Shown here one piece after another: positions 45,381-57,060 of a DNA stretch of 64,000 bases; the first letter of the stretch is position 1; each line of letters starts with the position of its first letter. The notes below the pieces were generated by a model. The model did not search any database. It had not been told where the DNA came from and saw only the letters and a list, made by a program, of their open reading frames with translations. The translations under genes were made by a program, and so were the position numbers. This stretch comes from Strigamia acuminata (taxonomy: Eukaryota; Arthropoda; Chilopoda; Geophilomorpha; Linotaeniidae): contig OX442317.1 of assembly GCA_949358305.1 (NCBI GenBank), positions 10,544,186-10,608,185 of the forward strand. The letters run 5' to 3'.

Positions 45381-45990
45381 GTCGATTTTTGTTTCCCGGA
45401 CTTTGATTCGTATTCGAGTTGTTACGAGTTCGTATTTTGATCGTATTCGTATTCGAATCGAATTCGAATCGTATTCGAATCGAATACGAATCGAATTCGA
45501 GTCGTATTCGAGATGGTCGATGATTTCCACTCGCTCGTATACGCGTTGTATACGAGCTCGTATTTTGATCGTAATCGTAAACAAATCGTTTACAAGTCGT
45601 ATACAAGTTGTATACGACGTGTATACACCTCGTATACGAACGAAGTTTGTGAAAACACAATTTCCAAATAAGACGTATGTGACTACTATGTGTTTTCATG
45701 TCGTAGTAAGTATCCGGTGGATTTTCCAAACTTCGTTCGTATACGAGGTGTATACACGTCGTATACAACTTGTATACGACTTGTAAACGATTCGTTTACG
45801 ATTACGATCAAAATACGAGCTCGTATACAACGCGTATACGAGCGAGTGGAAATCATCGACCATCTCGAATACGACTCGAATTCGATTCGTATTCGATTCG
45901 AATACGATTCGAATTCGATTCGAATACGAATACGATCAAAATACGAACTCGTAACAACTCGAATACGAATCAAAGTCCGGGAAACAAAAA
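45381..45990. repeat. Complex palindrome core, copy 1
   Basis: Nested palindromic words (GTATAC, TTCGAA, GAATTC, TCGTA/TACGA) mirror around a spacer at about 45647-45745 containing AAGACGTATGTGACTACTAT and GTAAGTATCCGGTGGATTTT. The spacer is present in this orientation at 61682-61770 and inverted at 50722-50815, 62232-62330 and 62783-62880. Confidence 0.9.
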
Positions 45991-46386
45991 TCATCGACCA
46001 TCTCGTATACGATTCGAAAGCGAATCGAATACGATTTCGCGTTGAGAAAAGGCAAAACTCGTATTCGATTCGGATGCGAATCGAATACGATTTCGCGTTG
46101 AAAAAGGATAAAACTCGTATTCGATTCGAAAGCGAATCGAATACGATTTCGTGTTGAAAAAAGGCAAAACTCGTATTCGATTCGGATGCGAATCGAATAC
46201 GATTTCGCGTTGAAAAAGGACAAAACTCGTATTCGATACAAAAGCGAATCGCATACGATTTCGCGTTGAAAAAGGACAAAACTCGTATTCGATTCGAAAG
46301 CGAATCGAATACGATTTCGCGTTGAAAAAGGACAAAACTCGTATTCGATTCGAAAGCGAATCGAATACGATTTCGCTTGGGAAAAG
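45991..46386. repeat. Hairpin array A2 (class II hairpins)
   Basis: Inverted orientation relative to A1. Stems read TCGATTCG / CGAATCGA, loops AAAG or GATG, spacer GTTGAAAAAGGACAAAACTC. About seven units, more diverged than A1; one at about 46230-46255 has lost pairing. Confidence 0.9.
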
Positions 46387-48363
46387 GACTCGAATGCGCC
46401 TCCACGTTGCAATGCGCATTTGTGTAAACGATGATGGAATCCCCTGCTTAAATACTGGCTATCGCGTCACGTAACAGCAACGTGCCACGTCACGTAATTG
46501 CAACGTGCCGCGCTATGCCACACAATGTGCCGCCGCGATAGGCCATCGAACCCGAATGTGTGTGATGCGAAACGCGCGAGTACACGCGCGGAGAACGCGC
46601 GGCAATGCTAGCAACAGGAGCGCAACTGCCCAAGAAATTGCTCAACAATAAAAGGCACGTGGAAGCACGTGCCTGAAACAATAGGCACTTCAAATAAAGT
46701 TATTGTTAAAAAACGGGCTTGAAAACCAACAATTACACAATAATTAAGGGGCAAGAAATGAACTTTGCTGCAATGCAAAGTTCTCAAAATACAGAGAAAT
46801 GAAAGTTACACTTGTATAAAGAATTGACAATGTTTGAAACCAATAAAAACTACAAAAACACACTTGTAAAAAACCCAAAACAACCCCCAGAATGAATTAT
46901 TTGACTCAAATTAACCCTAAAACAGTCTTGGAGGTCGTGCAGACGACAGAGTCGGATCGGAAGGTTGCTAAAACCTGACGCCAAAACTAGCAATGGGACA
47001 GCTAGTTAGAAAACAGCTTTTTCATCGATCATGAACGCTGAAAACCTCACCCAGGGGTAGAAAATGATGGAGAGAACGTTTTCGCCATCTAAAACGGTCT
47101 AAAACGGGTCTAAAATGCCTAAACCGGCGCCTGGAACGTGGCGCAGTTGTTGGGTCAAATATTGTCAAAAATCAGTGGAAATTTGTCAAATACTGGCAAA
47201 AATCTGCTGAAATTTGTCAAAAATTGCCAAATTTTGGCGCAAGTTACGTGAGGTTTGCGCGCATCCAACTATGACGAAAAATCCATGCGTGTGCACGCGC
47301 GATTTACTGGCGCGTTGGAAGCGTTAAAATAAATTTTTCCAATATCTAACACAATTTGCACCGAATTATGGCAATTTTTGACAAATTTACATGGATTTTT
47401 GCCAGTATTTGACAAATTTCCACGGATTTTTGCCAATATTTGACAAATTGCAGACAAATTTCAGACAAATTTCAATTAATTTTAGAAATTTTATGAGAAA
47501 TTTCAGCAAATGTTTGAGGATTGAGGAAATCTTCTGAAATTTGTCAAATATAGGCAAAAATCTTCTGAAATTTGTCAAATACAGGCAAAAATCTGCTGAA
47601 ATTTGTCAAAAATTGCCCAAATTCCGTGCAAGTTTTGCAAGTTTTGCGCGCATCAAATCGTATGCGCGCCTATACTATTGCACGAGCGCATTGACGCGTG
47701 ATGAACACCGACCACGTTTACGAAGTGAATTCGAGCTACAAAAGTATCGAATCGCCATTCTAGTATGGAACAAAAAAAATTAAGTGGAAACAAACAAAAT
47801 AAAAACTTTAATATACGAGAAACGTACAATTCCACTCAACTTTGTTTCAAATTTTATTTATTGGATCATTAAAAATAAACAGTAGTGTTGTGCACTGTAC
47901 ACTTAAATGTATACCGCAGTACAAGTACCGCGGTCCCGGTACTGCACCGGTACACGTGAAAACGCGAGTTTCTCAAATTTAAAAAGTTGATGTCGGCGGC
48001 GATGCGTTGTTTTGTGGTGAGAATTTGCCTCGAGAATTGATCTTATCTCTTTGTTTGCAATATTTTTTTTGGCATTCTTTGTTGATTTTTCGGTTTGAAT
48101 TTGTTTTTTTCCGGTGTAATTTGAGTGGTGGAAGGTTGTTGGGGTGTGTTGAGGGCAATTTTGGTTATTTGTTGATTTTTAATTGATTTAATCGTTTTCT
48201 GTTTGTTTTTGCTGGTTTTTAATCGATTTTTCTGTATTTTTGGTCAATTTTTACCAATTGTAATTGTTATTTGTCATTCTGAATTGATTATTGTCCGATT
48301 TTATTCGATTATTGTCAGATTTCAGTCGATTTTTGTCGATTTCTAATCAATGTTTATACATTT
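46387..48363 (+). repeat. Block S, left arm (first part)
   Basis: Starts CTCGAATGCGCCTCCACG. It is the inverted equivalent of about 59345-61085 plus 57855-58035, and its start is repeated at 63727-64000. It includes a small hairpin (GGCACGTGGAAGCACGTGCC) near 46652 and, at 47155-47640, blocks of an approximately 22-bp TTTGTCAAATACTGGCAAAA repeat in both orientations. No gene. Confidence 0.85.
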
Positions 48364-49184
48364 TGTCGCGTCCTACTTTGTATAGGTTTAAATAGCGCTA
48401 ACGTGTAATACTTTACCTGTGATCAATTATGCAAATACCCAAATGAATACCAAATGTATGTAAATAAACAGTTAATTTATTCACCAGGCTTTATGCCTTT
48501 AAAATACACTCAGTAATAATTCTAGAGTCGACGTGGTCAGCGTCGAACAAAGGATTTCTCAAGATGGCGTCGTCGATTCCGCGTGGTCGGCGGAACAAAG
48601 GCGGCGTCTCGAGTTGTCGTTAATTCGTCACGGATTCGTCTTCACGGACGCGGTGGAATGCTCTCTCGAGTCTTCTATCCGTGCCTGTTGTCTAGGTTTT
48701 GGTTTAGCGTCGCAGAGGCCTCGTCTAGGAACTTTGGGGTTCCTTACAAAGCACTCGGACACTCACTTCGGCGAATCATCGTCTGGGCGATTATTCTGGG
48801 TGATTTCACAAGGGCTATTCTCGTGCTTTCGCAGGAATAGCTCGCAAGTGACTTCGTGAGAGTTACAGTTTGCACTTTACTCAGCGATCCTCGATCAATC
48901 CTAACTTGTAGTTGAAGTTGGCCTGACGGTGAGGTAGTTGCTGTGTTCTTGGTGTCGTTTGTGTAAGTTCTGACTTTAGGCGGGAAACACAGCCTTTTAT
49001 GCAGTGGGGTGAAGGGCCGGCGATCAACCAATGGGGGCTGACCACCAGCCGCTTCCTCCCCCTCGGGGCACACACCTGCCATGGGGAGGTGGAGCCAACT
49101 CGGGGGGGAACGACTCTTCAATCACAGTGACTCAGAGGACAAGTATCCGCTCTGGGGGGACACTTATCCAACTGGGTCACCACA
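48364..49184 (-). repeat. Solo LTR
   Basis: 821 bp with TG...CA ends (minus strand: starts TGTGGTGACCCAG, ends AGGACGCGACA) and a 4-bp target duplication ATTT at 48360-48363 and 49185-49188. On the minus strand it has a TATA-like GCATAAAAGGC and a downstream AATAAA, in the U3-R-U5 order of an LTR. No internal retroelement sequence remains, so it arose by LTR-LTR recombination. Probably Ty3/gypsy-type given the 4-bp duplication. Confidence 0.8.
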
Positions 49185-49188
49185 ATTT

Positions 49189-49245
49189 CTTATCAAGTTT
49201 TGTATATTTTTGTTGATTTTTAATCATATTTGTTCCTTTTTAATC
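49189..49245 (+). repeat. Block S, left arm (distal remainder)
   Basis: TTTTTGTTGATTTTTAATCA resumes the S arm beyond the solo LTR and matches, inverted, about 57855-57915. Confidence 0.75.
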
Positions 49246-49600
49246 AAAGTCGAAAACGAGTTGTAAATGCGTTCGTATGCGACGCGAACGCGTATTGGAG
49301 TCGATTCCAAGTTCGTATTCCATCGCAAACGCGCATTTGAGACGTAAACGAGTTTATCTTTTTCACTCTCGCTTGATCCCCCTTTATCGCGCCTCATTGC
49401 TCCTGTGAAAAAAAATATATGAGAATGCACAGAAATGAACCTTCCAATACTTACATGAAAATTGGCAACCTTGACACAAAACAGTCTATCGACACTCCCA
49501 ACACCACCCCGGACATTTTTCGGAAGAGTTTGGTCCACCCGGAATCCGCAGAATAGTCTCCCCCGAAATGCGGATTTCGCGGACGCCAATCCGCGAAAAG
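49246..49600 (-). repeat. Terminal block T, internal copy
   Basis: Same orientation as the right-hand T copy but more diverged (for example TCTCCCCCGAAATGCGGATT); it ends CGCGAAAAGG followed by ATAAA. Confidence 0.85.
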
Positions 49601-49920
49601 GATAAAAAATTTCCAATGTATAAACTTTATTTCTGTTTTCAGTTTCCTGATATGATTAAAGAAAATCCTAAATATTATTTCCAAACATTTATCAAATTCT
49701 TTTCAAAAGCAGTTGTGGAGGCGTCTACTACGAACGTGTCATCGTGGGCGTCAAATTTGAATATTTTTAACTTTCTGCGTTTGCACGAATTCGCAGAATT
49801 CGTCCACTGGCATCGTGGCGACGCATGGTCGACATTTCGTATTCATATGTGACGCGCACTCTATTTACTCACGTAGAACACACGAATCGCGCGCGTCAAC
49901 GCGCACATGTAAATTTAGTT
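49601..49920. other. Unassigned 320 bp
   Basis: Open on the plus strand to 49852 (FPDMIKENPKYYFQTFIKFF then SKAVVEASTTN), with no recognised domain. It lies between a T block and a hairpin array, and could be a fragment of an older insertion target. Confidence 0.35.
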
Positions 49921-49924
49921 TCAC

Positions 49925-50505
49925 TGAATCGAATACGAGTTTTGCCCTTCTTCAACGCGAAATCGTATTCGACTCGTTTTCGAGTCGAATGCGAGTTTTG
50001 CCCTTCTTCAACGCGAAATCGTATTCGACTCGTTTTCGAGTCGAATACGAGTTTTGCCCTTCTTCAACGCGAAATCGTATTCGACTCGTTTTCGAGTCGA
50101 ATGCGAGTTTTGCCCTTCTTCAACGCGAAATCGTATTCGACTCGTTTTCGAGTCGAATGCGAATTTTGCCCTTCTTCAACGCGAAATCGTATTCGACTCG
50201 TTTTCAAGTCGAATACGAGTTTTGCCCTTCTTCAACGCGAAATCGTATTCGACTCGTTTTCGAGTCGAATGCGAGTTTTGCCCTTCTTCAACGCGAAATC
50301 GTATTCGACTCGTTTTCGAGTCGAATGCGAATTTTGCCCTTCTTCAACGCGAAATCGTATTCGACTCGTTTTCGAGTCGAATACGAGTTTTGCCCTTCTT
50401 CAACGCGAAATCGTATTCGACTCGTTTTCGAGTCAAATACGAGTTTTGCCCTTCTTCAACGCGAAATCGTATTCGACTCGTTTTCGAGTCGAATACGAGA
50501 TAGTC
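49925..50505. repeat. Hairpin array A3 (56-bp unit)
   Basis: About ten class I units in near-perfect 56-bp register. A few stem mutations are visible (for example CGTTTTCAAG near 50202). Confidence 0.93.
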
Positions 50506-51080
50506 GATGACCCGTTCCCGGACTTTGACTCGTACGACTCGTATTCGAGATGTATTCGAGATGTATTCGAATTGTATTCGAGTCGCATTCGAGATGGTCG
50601 ATGATTTCCACTCGCTCGTATACGCGTTGTATACGAGCTCGTATTTTGATCGTAATCGTAAACGAATCGTTTACAAGTCGTATACAAGTTGTATACGACG
50701 TGTATACACCTCGTATACGAACGAAGTTTGGAAAATCCACCGGATACTTACTACGACATGAAAACACATAGTAGTCACATACGTCTTATTTGGAAATTGT
50801 GTTTTCACAAACTTCGTTCGTATACGAGGTGTATACACGTCGTATACGACTTGTATACGACTTGTAAACGATTCGTTTACGATTACGATCAAAATACGAG
50901 CTCGTATACAACGCGTATACGAGCGAGTGGAAATCATCGACCATCTCGAATACGACTCGAATTCGATTCGTATTCGATTCGAATACGATTCGAATTCGAT
51001 TCGAATACGAATACGATCAAAATACGAACTCGTAACAACTCGAATACAAATCAAAGTCCGGGAAACAAAAATCGACCATC
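50506..51080. repeat. Complex palindrome core, copy 2 (spacer inverted)
   Basis: Same word structure as the core at 45381-45990, with the unique spacer inverted at about 50722-50815. Confidence 0.9.
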
Positions 51081-51765
51081 TCGTATACGATTCGAAAGCG
51101 AATCGAATACGATTTCGCGTTGAAGAAGGGCAAAATTCGCATTCGACTCGAAAACGAGTCGAATACGAATTCGCATTCGACTCGAAAACGAGTCGAATAC
51201 GATTTCGCGTTGAAGAAGGGCAAAATTCGCATTCGACTCGAAAACGAGTCGAATACGATTTCGCGTTGAAGAAGGGCAAAACTCGCATTCGACTCGAAAA
51301 CGAGTCGAATACGATTTCGCGTTGAGAAAGGGCAAAATTCGCATTCGACTCGAAAACGAGTCGAATACGATTTCGCGTTGAAGAAGGGCAAAACTCGCAT
51401 TCGACTCGAAAACGAGTCGAATACGATTTCGCATTCGACTCGAAAACGAGTCGAATACGATTTCGCGTCGAAGAAGGGCAAAATTCGCATTCGACTCGAA
51501 AACGAGTCGAATACGATTTCGCGTTGAAGAAGGGCAAAACTCGCATTCGACTCGAAAACGAGTCGAATACGATTTCGCGTTGAGAAAGGGCAAAATTCGC
51601 ATTCGACTCGAAAACGAGTCGAATACGATTTCGCGTTGAAGAAGGGCAAAACTCGCATTCGACTCGAAAACGAGTCGAATACGATTTCGCATTCGACTCG
51701 AAAACGAGTCGAATACGATTTCGCGTCGAAGAAGGGCAAAATTTGCATTCGACTCGAAAACGAGT
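51081..51765. repeat. Hairpin array A4 (56-bp unit, inverted)
   Basis: Near-exact inverted counterpart of array A1, including abutting hairpins without spacer at about 51155-51200, 51410-51450 and 51680-51720. Confidence 0.93.
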
Positions 51766-52134
51766 CGAATACGAGATCATTTTTTGATCTGGGTCGTGAA
51801 TGCGTCCGTATGTCACGCGAACGCGTGTTGGAGTCGATTCCGAGTTCGTATTCCATCTTGAACGCGCATTGGAGACGTAAACCAGTTTATTTTACCCACT
51901 CTCGCTCGATCCCGCTTCATCGCTCCTTGTCGCTCCTGTGAAAAAAAATACATGAGAATGTGCAGAAATGAACCTTCCAATACTCACATGAAAATTGACA
52001 ACCTTGACACAAAACAGTCTATTGACACTCCCAACACCACCCCGGACGTTTTCCGGAAGAGTTTGGTCCACCCGGAATCCCCAGAATAGTCGCCCCCGAA
52101 ATGCGGATTTCACGGAAGCCAATCCGCGAAAAGG
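51766..52134 (-). repeat. Terminal block T, right copy
   Basis: Inverted match of 44357-44715 with only scattered differences. Confidence 0.88.
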
Positions 52135-53215
52135 ATATGTTTTTAGCGGCGCGCCGACGCGTGCGACACACGCTTCTGGAGTGCTTAACCTTATGGCGCG
52201 CATGCGGATTTCTCGGAGTGCGAAAGGGACCCTATTTTTAACATTACGGCGGCCTATACCTTGACCCCCTGTTCGCAGTCTCATGGCTGATTTTGCGGAT
52301 TTCACTTATTTGTATATTCCGCACGATCGCGCGCGTTTTATCAACCTTGGGAAAGCCGCTTTCTCAAATTTGCAAATTCCACATTGTGTGAACATGCTAC
52401 AACGCTTCTGTGCGCGTCAATAAAAAAAAAAACCGATTAGAAATGAAATTCAGGGTTTTGTTAAAATAAAAATTATACAATATAATCAGTCTATAATGCT
52501 TCTATAATGCTGTTGGTTTAATCAGCACATTGTAATTGTGTGAAAACACGCGCGCTCGCAATAATACATTACCCAATGTACTTGCACTGGCATGGACCCA
52601 TCAGTGCGCACTTTCCCGTGCGTGCTGCTTGCACTATTTACATCAATTGTTGCTCCACAGGTTGCGCGACCTGCCGGGCAGTTAAGACGTACTAGAATAA
52701 CCTCAGGATTTGATAAAACCTGATTTTTGGATGACACTAAGTAAATGGCAGTGAATGTGAGATGTGAGATACACGATGAATTTAATAAAATTTATATTTC
52801 CTAATCATGGGATTGGTTTCACGTTTCATAATCCAACAATTAAGTAGAATATCATTATTGCAATTGATTAAAACAAATTTTTTTTACAAATTCTTTGGTT
52901 TTACATTTTAAATTTATTTTCCAATAGTTGGCACCATCGCAATTGCTGCGAGTTTAAAACACTGCATTCAGCAGAATTTACTGCACTTTCAAATCAAGGC
53001 CAGGCATACCTACTGCAAAGTAATGTATAAACCATAAAGAAGCCTTTGATTCGGAATTGCCTGTAGGTAATTCTGCGCTGGTCTCCAATGGAAATGTCCG
53101 CGCCGGTCTTCCGTGCACGGGAAGTCCACAGAAAGTCCGTGCATTCCGTGCGCTGGGAGTCCGTGCGTCGTACCGCGTGATCTTGCATTGTTTTTTGTGG
53201 GCTTTTCCTGATTAG
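52135..53215. other. Unassigned, no gene seen
   Basis: Includes GC-rich sequence with CGCGCG words and an AT-rich stretch. The expected continuation of the copia gag is absent. Confidence 0.45.
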
Positions 53216-56200
53216 GATTACTTCCTTTTTAACTCTTGAAGAATTAAGTTTGTTTTTTTTGCTCCAAAACGTCCCAAAACGCCTGAAAATCGCGCAACTC
53301 GAGGCAAAACATTACAGTGTGTATTCAAATCAAAACTAGCTACAAATACATGCTGAAATTAGCTAAATTTTCAAATTTTTTGGCTTTCAAGAAGTAATGG
53401 AAACATTTGACATAACGTGGATCAGTTGCATTCAAAAACTAAAATATTTTGTGTTTTACTTCAATTTTAAACTAAAAATGATGTCATTTCCTGTTTAAAC
53501 CCCTGTTAAAGCTTGAAATACATTTTAACTAAAAGAAATAAGTTTGTTTTTTTCTTCGGCAGTGACGTGTACACACGAGCACGCCTGAGAACGCCAAAAA
53601 ATGCTAAAAAACGCTCAAAAACGCCTGAAAATCGCGCAACTCGAGGCAAAACATTAATTTTTCATCTTTATTTCAACTTTTGTGACGTTTAAAATTGTGT
53701 TCTCATGTTTTTTGCCTCAAGTTGCATTGTCATCTGGCGTTTTGGAGTGTTTTTATGTGTTCGCAGGCGTTCGCAGGCGTTTTTTGGCGTTGTCACTCAC
53801 TCAAGTGGCCATTTTTAGCATTTTCCGTAGTAAAAATGGCCGTTTTTCGTCAAAATGGCCATTTTTAGCCATTTTTCAGAGTAAAAATGTTTTTTTTTCA
53901 CCGTTTTTATAGTAAAATGGCCATTTTTAGTCGTTTTTTTAATCAAAAATGGCCGTTTTTATCGTTGAAACGTTATTAAAATGTAACGTTTCAATGGCGT
54001 TTTGATCTCGCCTCATTTCCGGTTTTGAAAATTAATAAACGCCCCGGCGTTTATTCGAGGCAATACCCAACTTGGGCTTTTATTCGCGTCGCACCGCATC
54101 ATCATCTCACCTTGCCTCCCGTCTTGAAAATTTATAAACGCCCCGGCGTTTATTCAAGGCAAACCATTGTTTATGTAAGTTTTTCCTGATTAGGGTTACT
54201 TCCTTTAGAAGAAACACGTTTATTTCTTCTCGTTTAATCTTGAGTCGTGATCTCGCCTCGTTTCTGGTCTTAAAAATTAATAAACACCCCGGCTTTTATT
54301 CAAGGCAATACGGTACGTTTATGAAACCCAACTTGGGCTTTCATTTTAAAAAAAGCGCGTGTTCTTACGTCGAACTAAGAGATACAGGTGAATTAGCAAC
54401 GCCTAATTTGATTTAATAAATAAAGCAAACAACATCTCGCCTCACTTCTGGCGTTTGTTCGAGGCAAGCCATTGTTTTTGCATTTTTTTTCCTGATTAGG
54501 GTTACTTCCTTTTTAACTCTTGAAGAAATAAGTATGTTTTTTTTACTCGGCAGTGACGTGTACGCGCGAGTACGCCTGAGAACGCCAAAAAATACTCCAA
54601 AACGCCTGAAAATCGTGCAACTCGAGGCAAAACATTAATTGTTTATTTTTGTTTCAACTTTTGTAACGTTTACAATTGTGTTCTCATGTTTTTTGCCTCA
54701 AGTTGCATTGTCATTTTGCGTTTTGGGGCGTTTTTAGGCATTTTTAGGCATTTGCGGGCGTTCTTGGGCGTTTTTTGGCGTTGTCATTCAATCAAATGGC
54801 CATTTTTAGCCATTTTTAGCCATTTTTCATAGAAAAATGGTCATTTTTAGCCGTTTTTCATCCAAAATGGCCGTTTTTCATCCAAAAGGGCCGTTTTTCA
54901 TCCAAAATGGAATAATTGTTGTGTCCGGATTTTATGTCATTTATTGTCTTAATTAAAGTTAACAAAGTGTCTTTAATTTTTGCTTTTCTTGAATTTCAGC
55001 TTTTTAGATATTTTTACATATTAAACTTTCATTTTTTGTGATTTATTAAAAGTTACAGTGTTTTCATGAATTTTAGTGTCTATGATATTGATATTATCTT
55101 TATTCATTGCTATTTAAAGTTTTATTACTTCTCTGTGTCTTATTTCTTTAATTCTTGCTCATTTTGTGTGATTTTGGATGATTTTTAGTGCATTCGTCGA
55201 TTTACAGATCACTTGCGTAAGACGCGTGACGTCATATTTCTTAATCTAGTTCGGTTGTGTTCAAACTTCTAACCTTTTGTTTGGACCTTATTCTTGTGTT
55301 ATGGATAGGTTTTAGAATTGATTTAGACTAATTTGGGGGTGATCTGTCGATTGGTTTGCTTTATTTTTGTCCCGGAACGGTCGTTTTGTCGTTTCGAGCG
55401 TTCGTTGTCGGTACGCACTTGTGCGCTGCTGACCGAGTTCATTCCGTTCGGCAAACGATTATTTTCAAGTGTTCTTTTAATAAATAGTGCTTTTGTTGTA
55501 GGAAATTACATTTCCTAATGTTATTTTATTCAATACAGTGTGTATTCTTGATTTTATTCTTGTGTTGAAATTCAAATGTCGTGTTTTGCCGCTCTAGCGG
55601 ATTTGAAGTGGGCGCCATGCTGGATTTCCCCGCTAATTTCTTTATTTATCCATTTCATTTGTCTTTTTGAAAATGAATAAACGCCCCGGCGTTTATGCGA
55701 GGCAAGCCATAGTTTTTGTAGGTTCTTTCCTGATTAGGGTTACTTGTGACGTGCACGCGCGAGCTCGCCCGAGGACGTCAAAAAAAGCTCAAAAACGCCC
55801 CAAAACGCCTGAAAATCGCGCAACTCGAAGCAAAAAATTACAGTTTGAATTCAAATCAAAACTAACCACAAATACATGCTACAATTAGGTAAATTTTCAA
55901 ATTTTTTATCAATAAATGATGACTTTCAAGAAGTATGACAACATTTGACAAAATTTAGACCAGTTGCATTTAAAAACTAAAATATTTTGTGTTTTACTTC
56001 AATTTTAAACCAAAAATGACGTCATTTTTTGTTTAAACCGGCGTTTATTTGAGGCAAACACGCCGCTGAGAACGCCAAAAAATGCTCAAAAACACTCCAA
56101 AAGGCCTGAAAATCGCGCAACTTGAGGCAAAAAATTAATTTTTCATCTTTGTTTCAACTTTTGTGACGTTTAAAATTGTGTTTTCAAGTTTTATGCCTCA

Positions 56201-57060
56201 AGTTGCATTGTCATCTGGCGTTTTGGGGCGTTTTGGGGCGTTCGCAGGCGTTTGCACGCGTTTTTTGGCATTGTCACTCACTCAAGTGGCCATTTTTAGC
56301 CAATTTTCGAAGTAAAAATGGCCTTTTTTTATTAAAATGGCCATTTTCAGCCATTTGTCATAGTAAAAATGGCCATTTTCAGCCATTTTTTATAGTAAAA
56401 GTGGCCATTTTTCATCCAAAATGGCCGTTTTTCATCCAAAATGACCATTTTTATCATTGACACGCTATAAAAATGTAACGTTTCAATGGCGTTTTGACGA
56501 AACCGGTAAGTTTTGAAATTTCCCGTGTCCCGTTATTGTGACTCCTCGTCCGGTTTCTCAGAACCGAAACCCTAATACAGGTGAATTAGTGACGCCTAAT
56601 TTGTTTCAACAAATAAAGCAAACAACATCTCGCCTCACTTCCAGTCTTGAAAATTAGTAAACGCCCCGGCGTTTATTCGAGGCAAGCCGTTGTTTTTACA
56701 GTAATTTCCTGGTTAGGGTTATTTTTTTTTTAACTCTTGAAGAAATAAGTTTGTTTTTTTCTCGCCTGCACGCGCGAGCTCGCATGAGAATGCTAAAAAA
56801 TAAGCAAAAACGTTCTAAAACGCCCCAAAACGCTTCAAAATGCTCCAAAAAGCCTGAAAATCGTGCCACTCAAAGCAAAAAATTATGTTTGCATGTTTTT
56901 TGCCTCAAGTTGCACGGTTATCTGGCGTTTTGGTGCGTTCTTGGGGCGTTTTGGTGCGTTCTTGGGGCGTTTTCGGGCGTTTTTTTGGCGTTGTCACTCA
57001 CTCCCGCACTTTGCTGTCTTGTTTATTACAATTTGGTTTAGCTGTTGTATTTATTTTTAT
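53216..57060. repeat. Tandem imperfect inverted-repeat units ('GGCGTTTATTCGAGGCAA' family)
   Basis: At least four related units, around 53260-53990, 54480-54935, 55675-56500 and 56640-57010. Each pairs a left part (GAACGCCAAAAAATGCTC, GCCTGAAAATCGCGCAACTC, GAGGCAAAACATTA) with a right part that is its loose inverse (TTTTTTGCCTCAAGTTGCAT, CTGGCGTTTTGGGGCGTTT). Tracts of TGGCCATTTTTAGCC-type words follow, and units are bordered by CGCCCCGGCGTTTATTCGAG and a recurring CCTGATTAGGGTTACTTCC. No coding content. Confidence 0.75.

Larger units (their letters stand above)
44357..52134. mobile_element. Foldback-type element with long hairpin-array arms
   Basis: Outer ends are inverted: CCTTTTCGCGGATTGGCTTC at 44357 and GAAGCCAATCCGCGAAAAGG ending at 52134. 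The near-identical inverted arms run roughly 44357-46395 and 49920-52134. Each is built as: unique terminal block, hairpin array, complex palindrome, second hairpin array. The interior (46396-49919) holds other repeat blocks, a solo LTR and a third copy of the terminal block (49246-49600). No transposase was found. The flanks show no target duplication (left ACCTAG, right ATATGT), so recombination between copies is likely. Confidence 0.7.

Noticed and set aside
44635-45786. Long plus-strand open frame (383 codons), and similar ones at 49825-50604, 50671-51856 and 61140-63760
   Set aside because: They are translations of the hairpin repeat; several frames on both strands are open over the same DNA.
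48533-49121. Frames of 85-125 codons on both strands
   Set aside because: They lie inside the solo LTR and have no domain.
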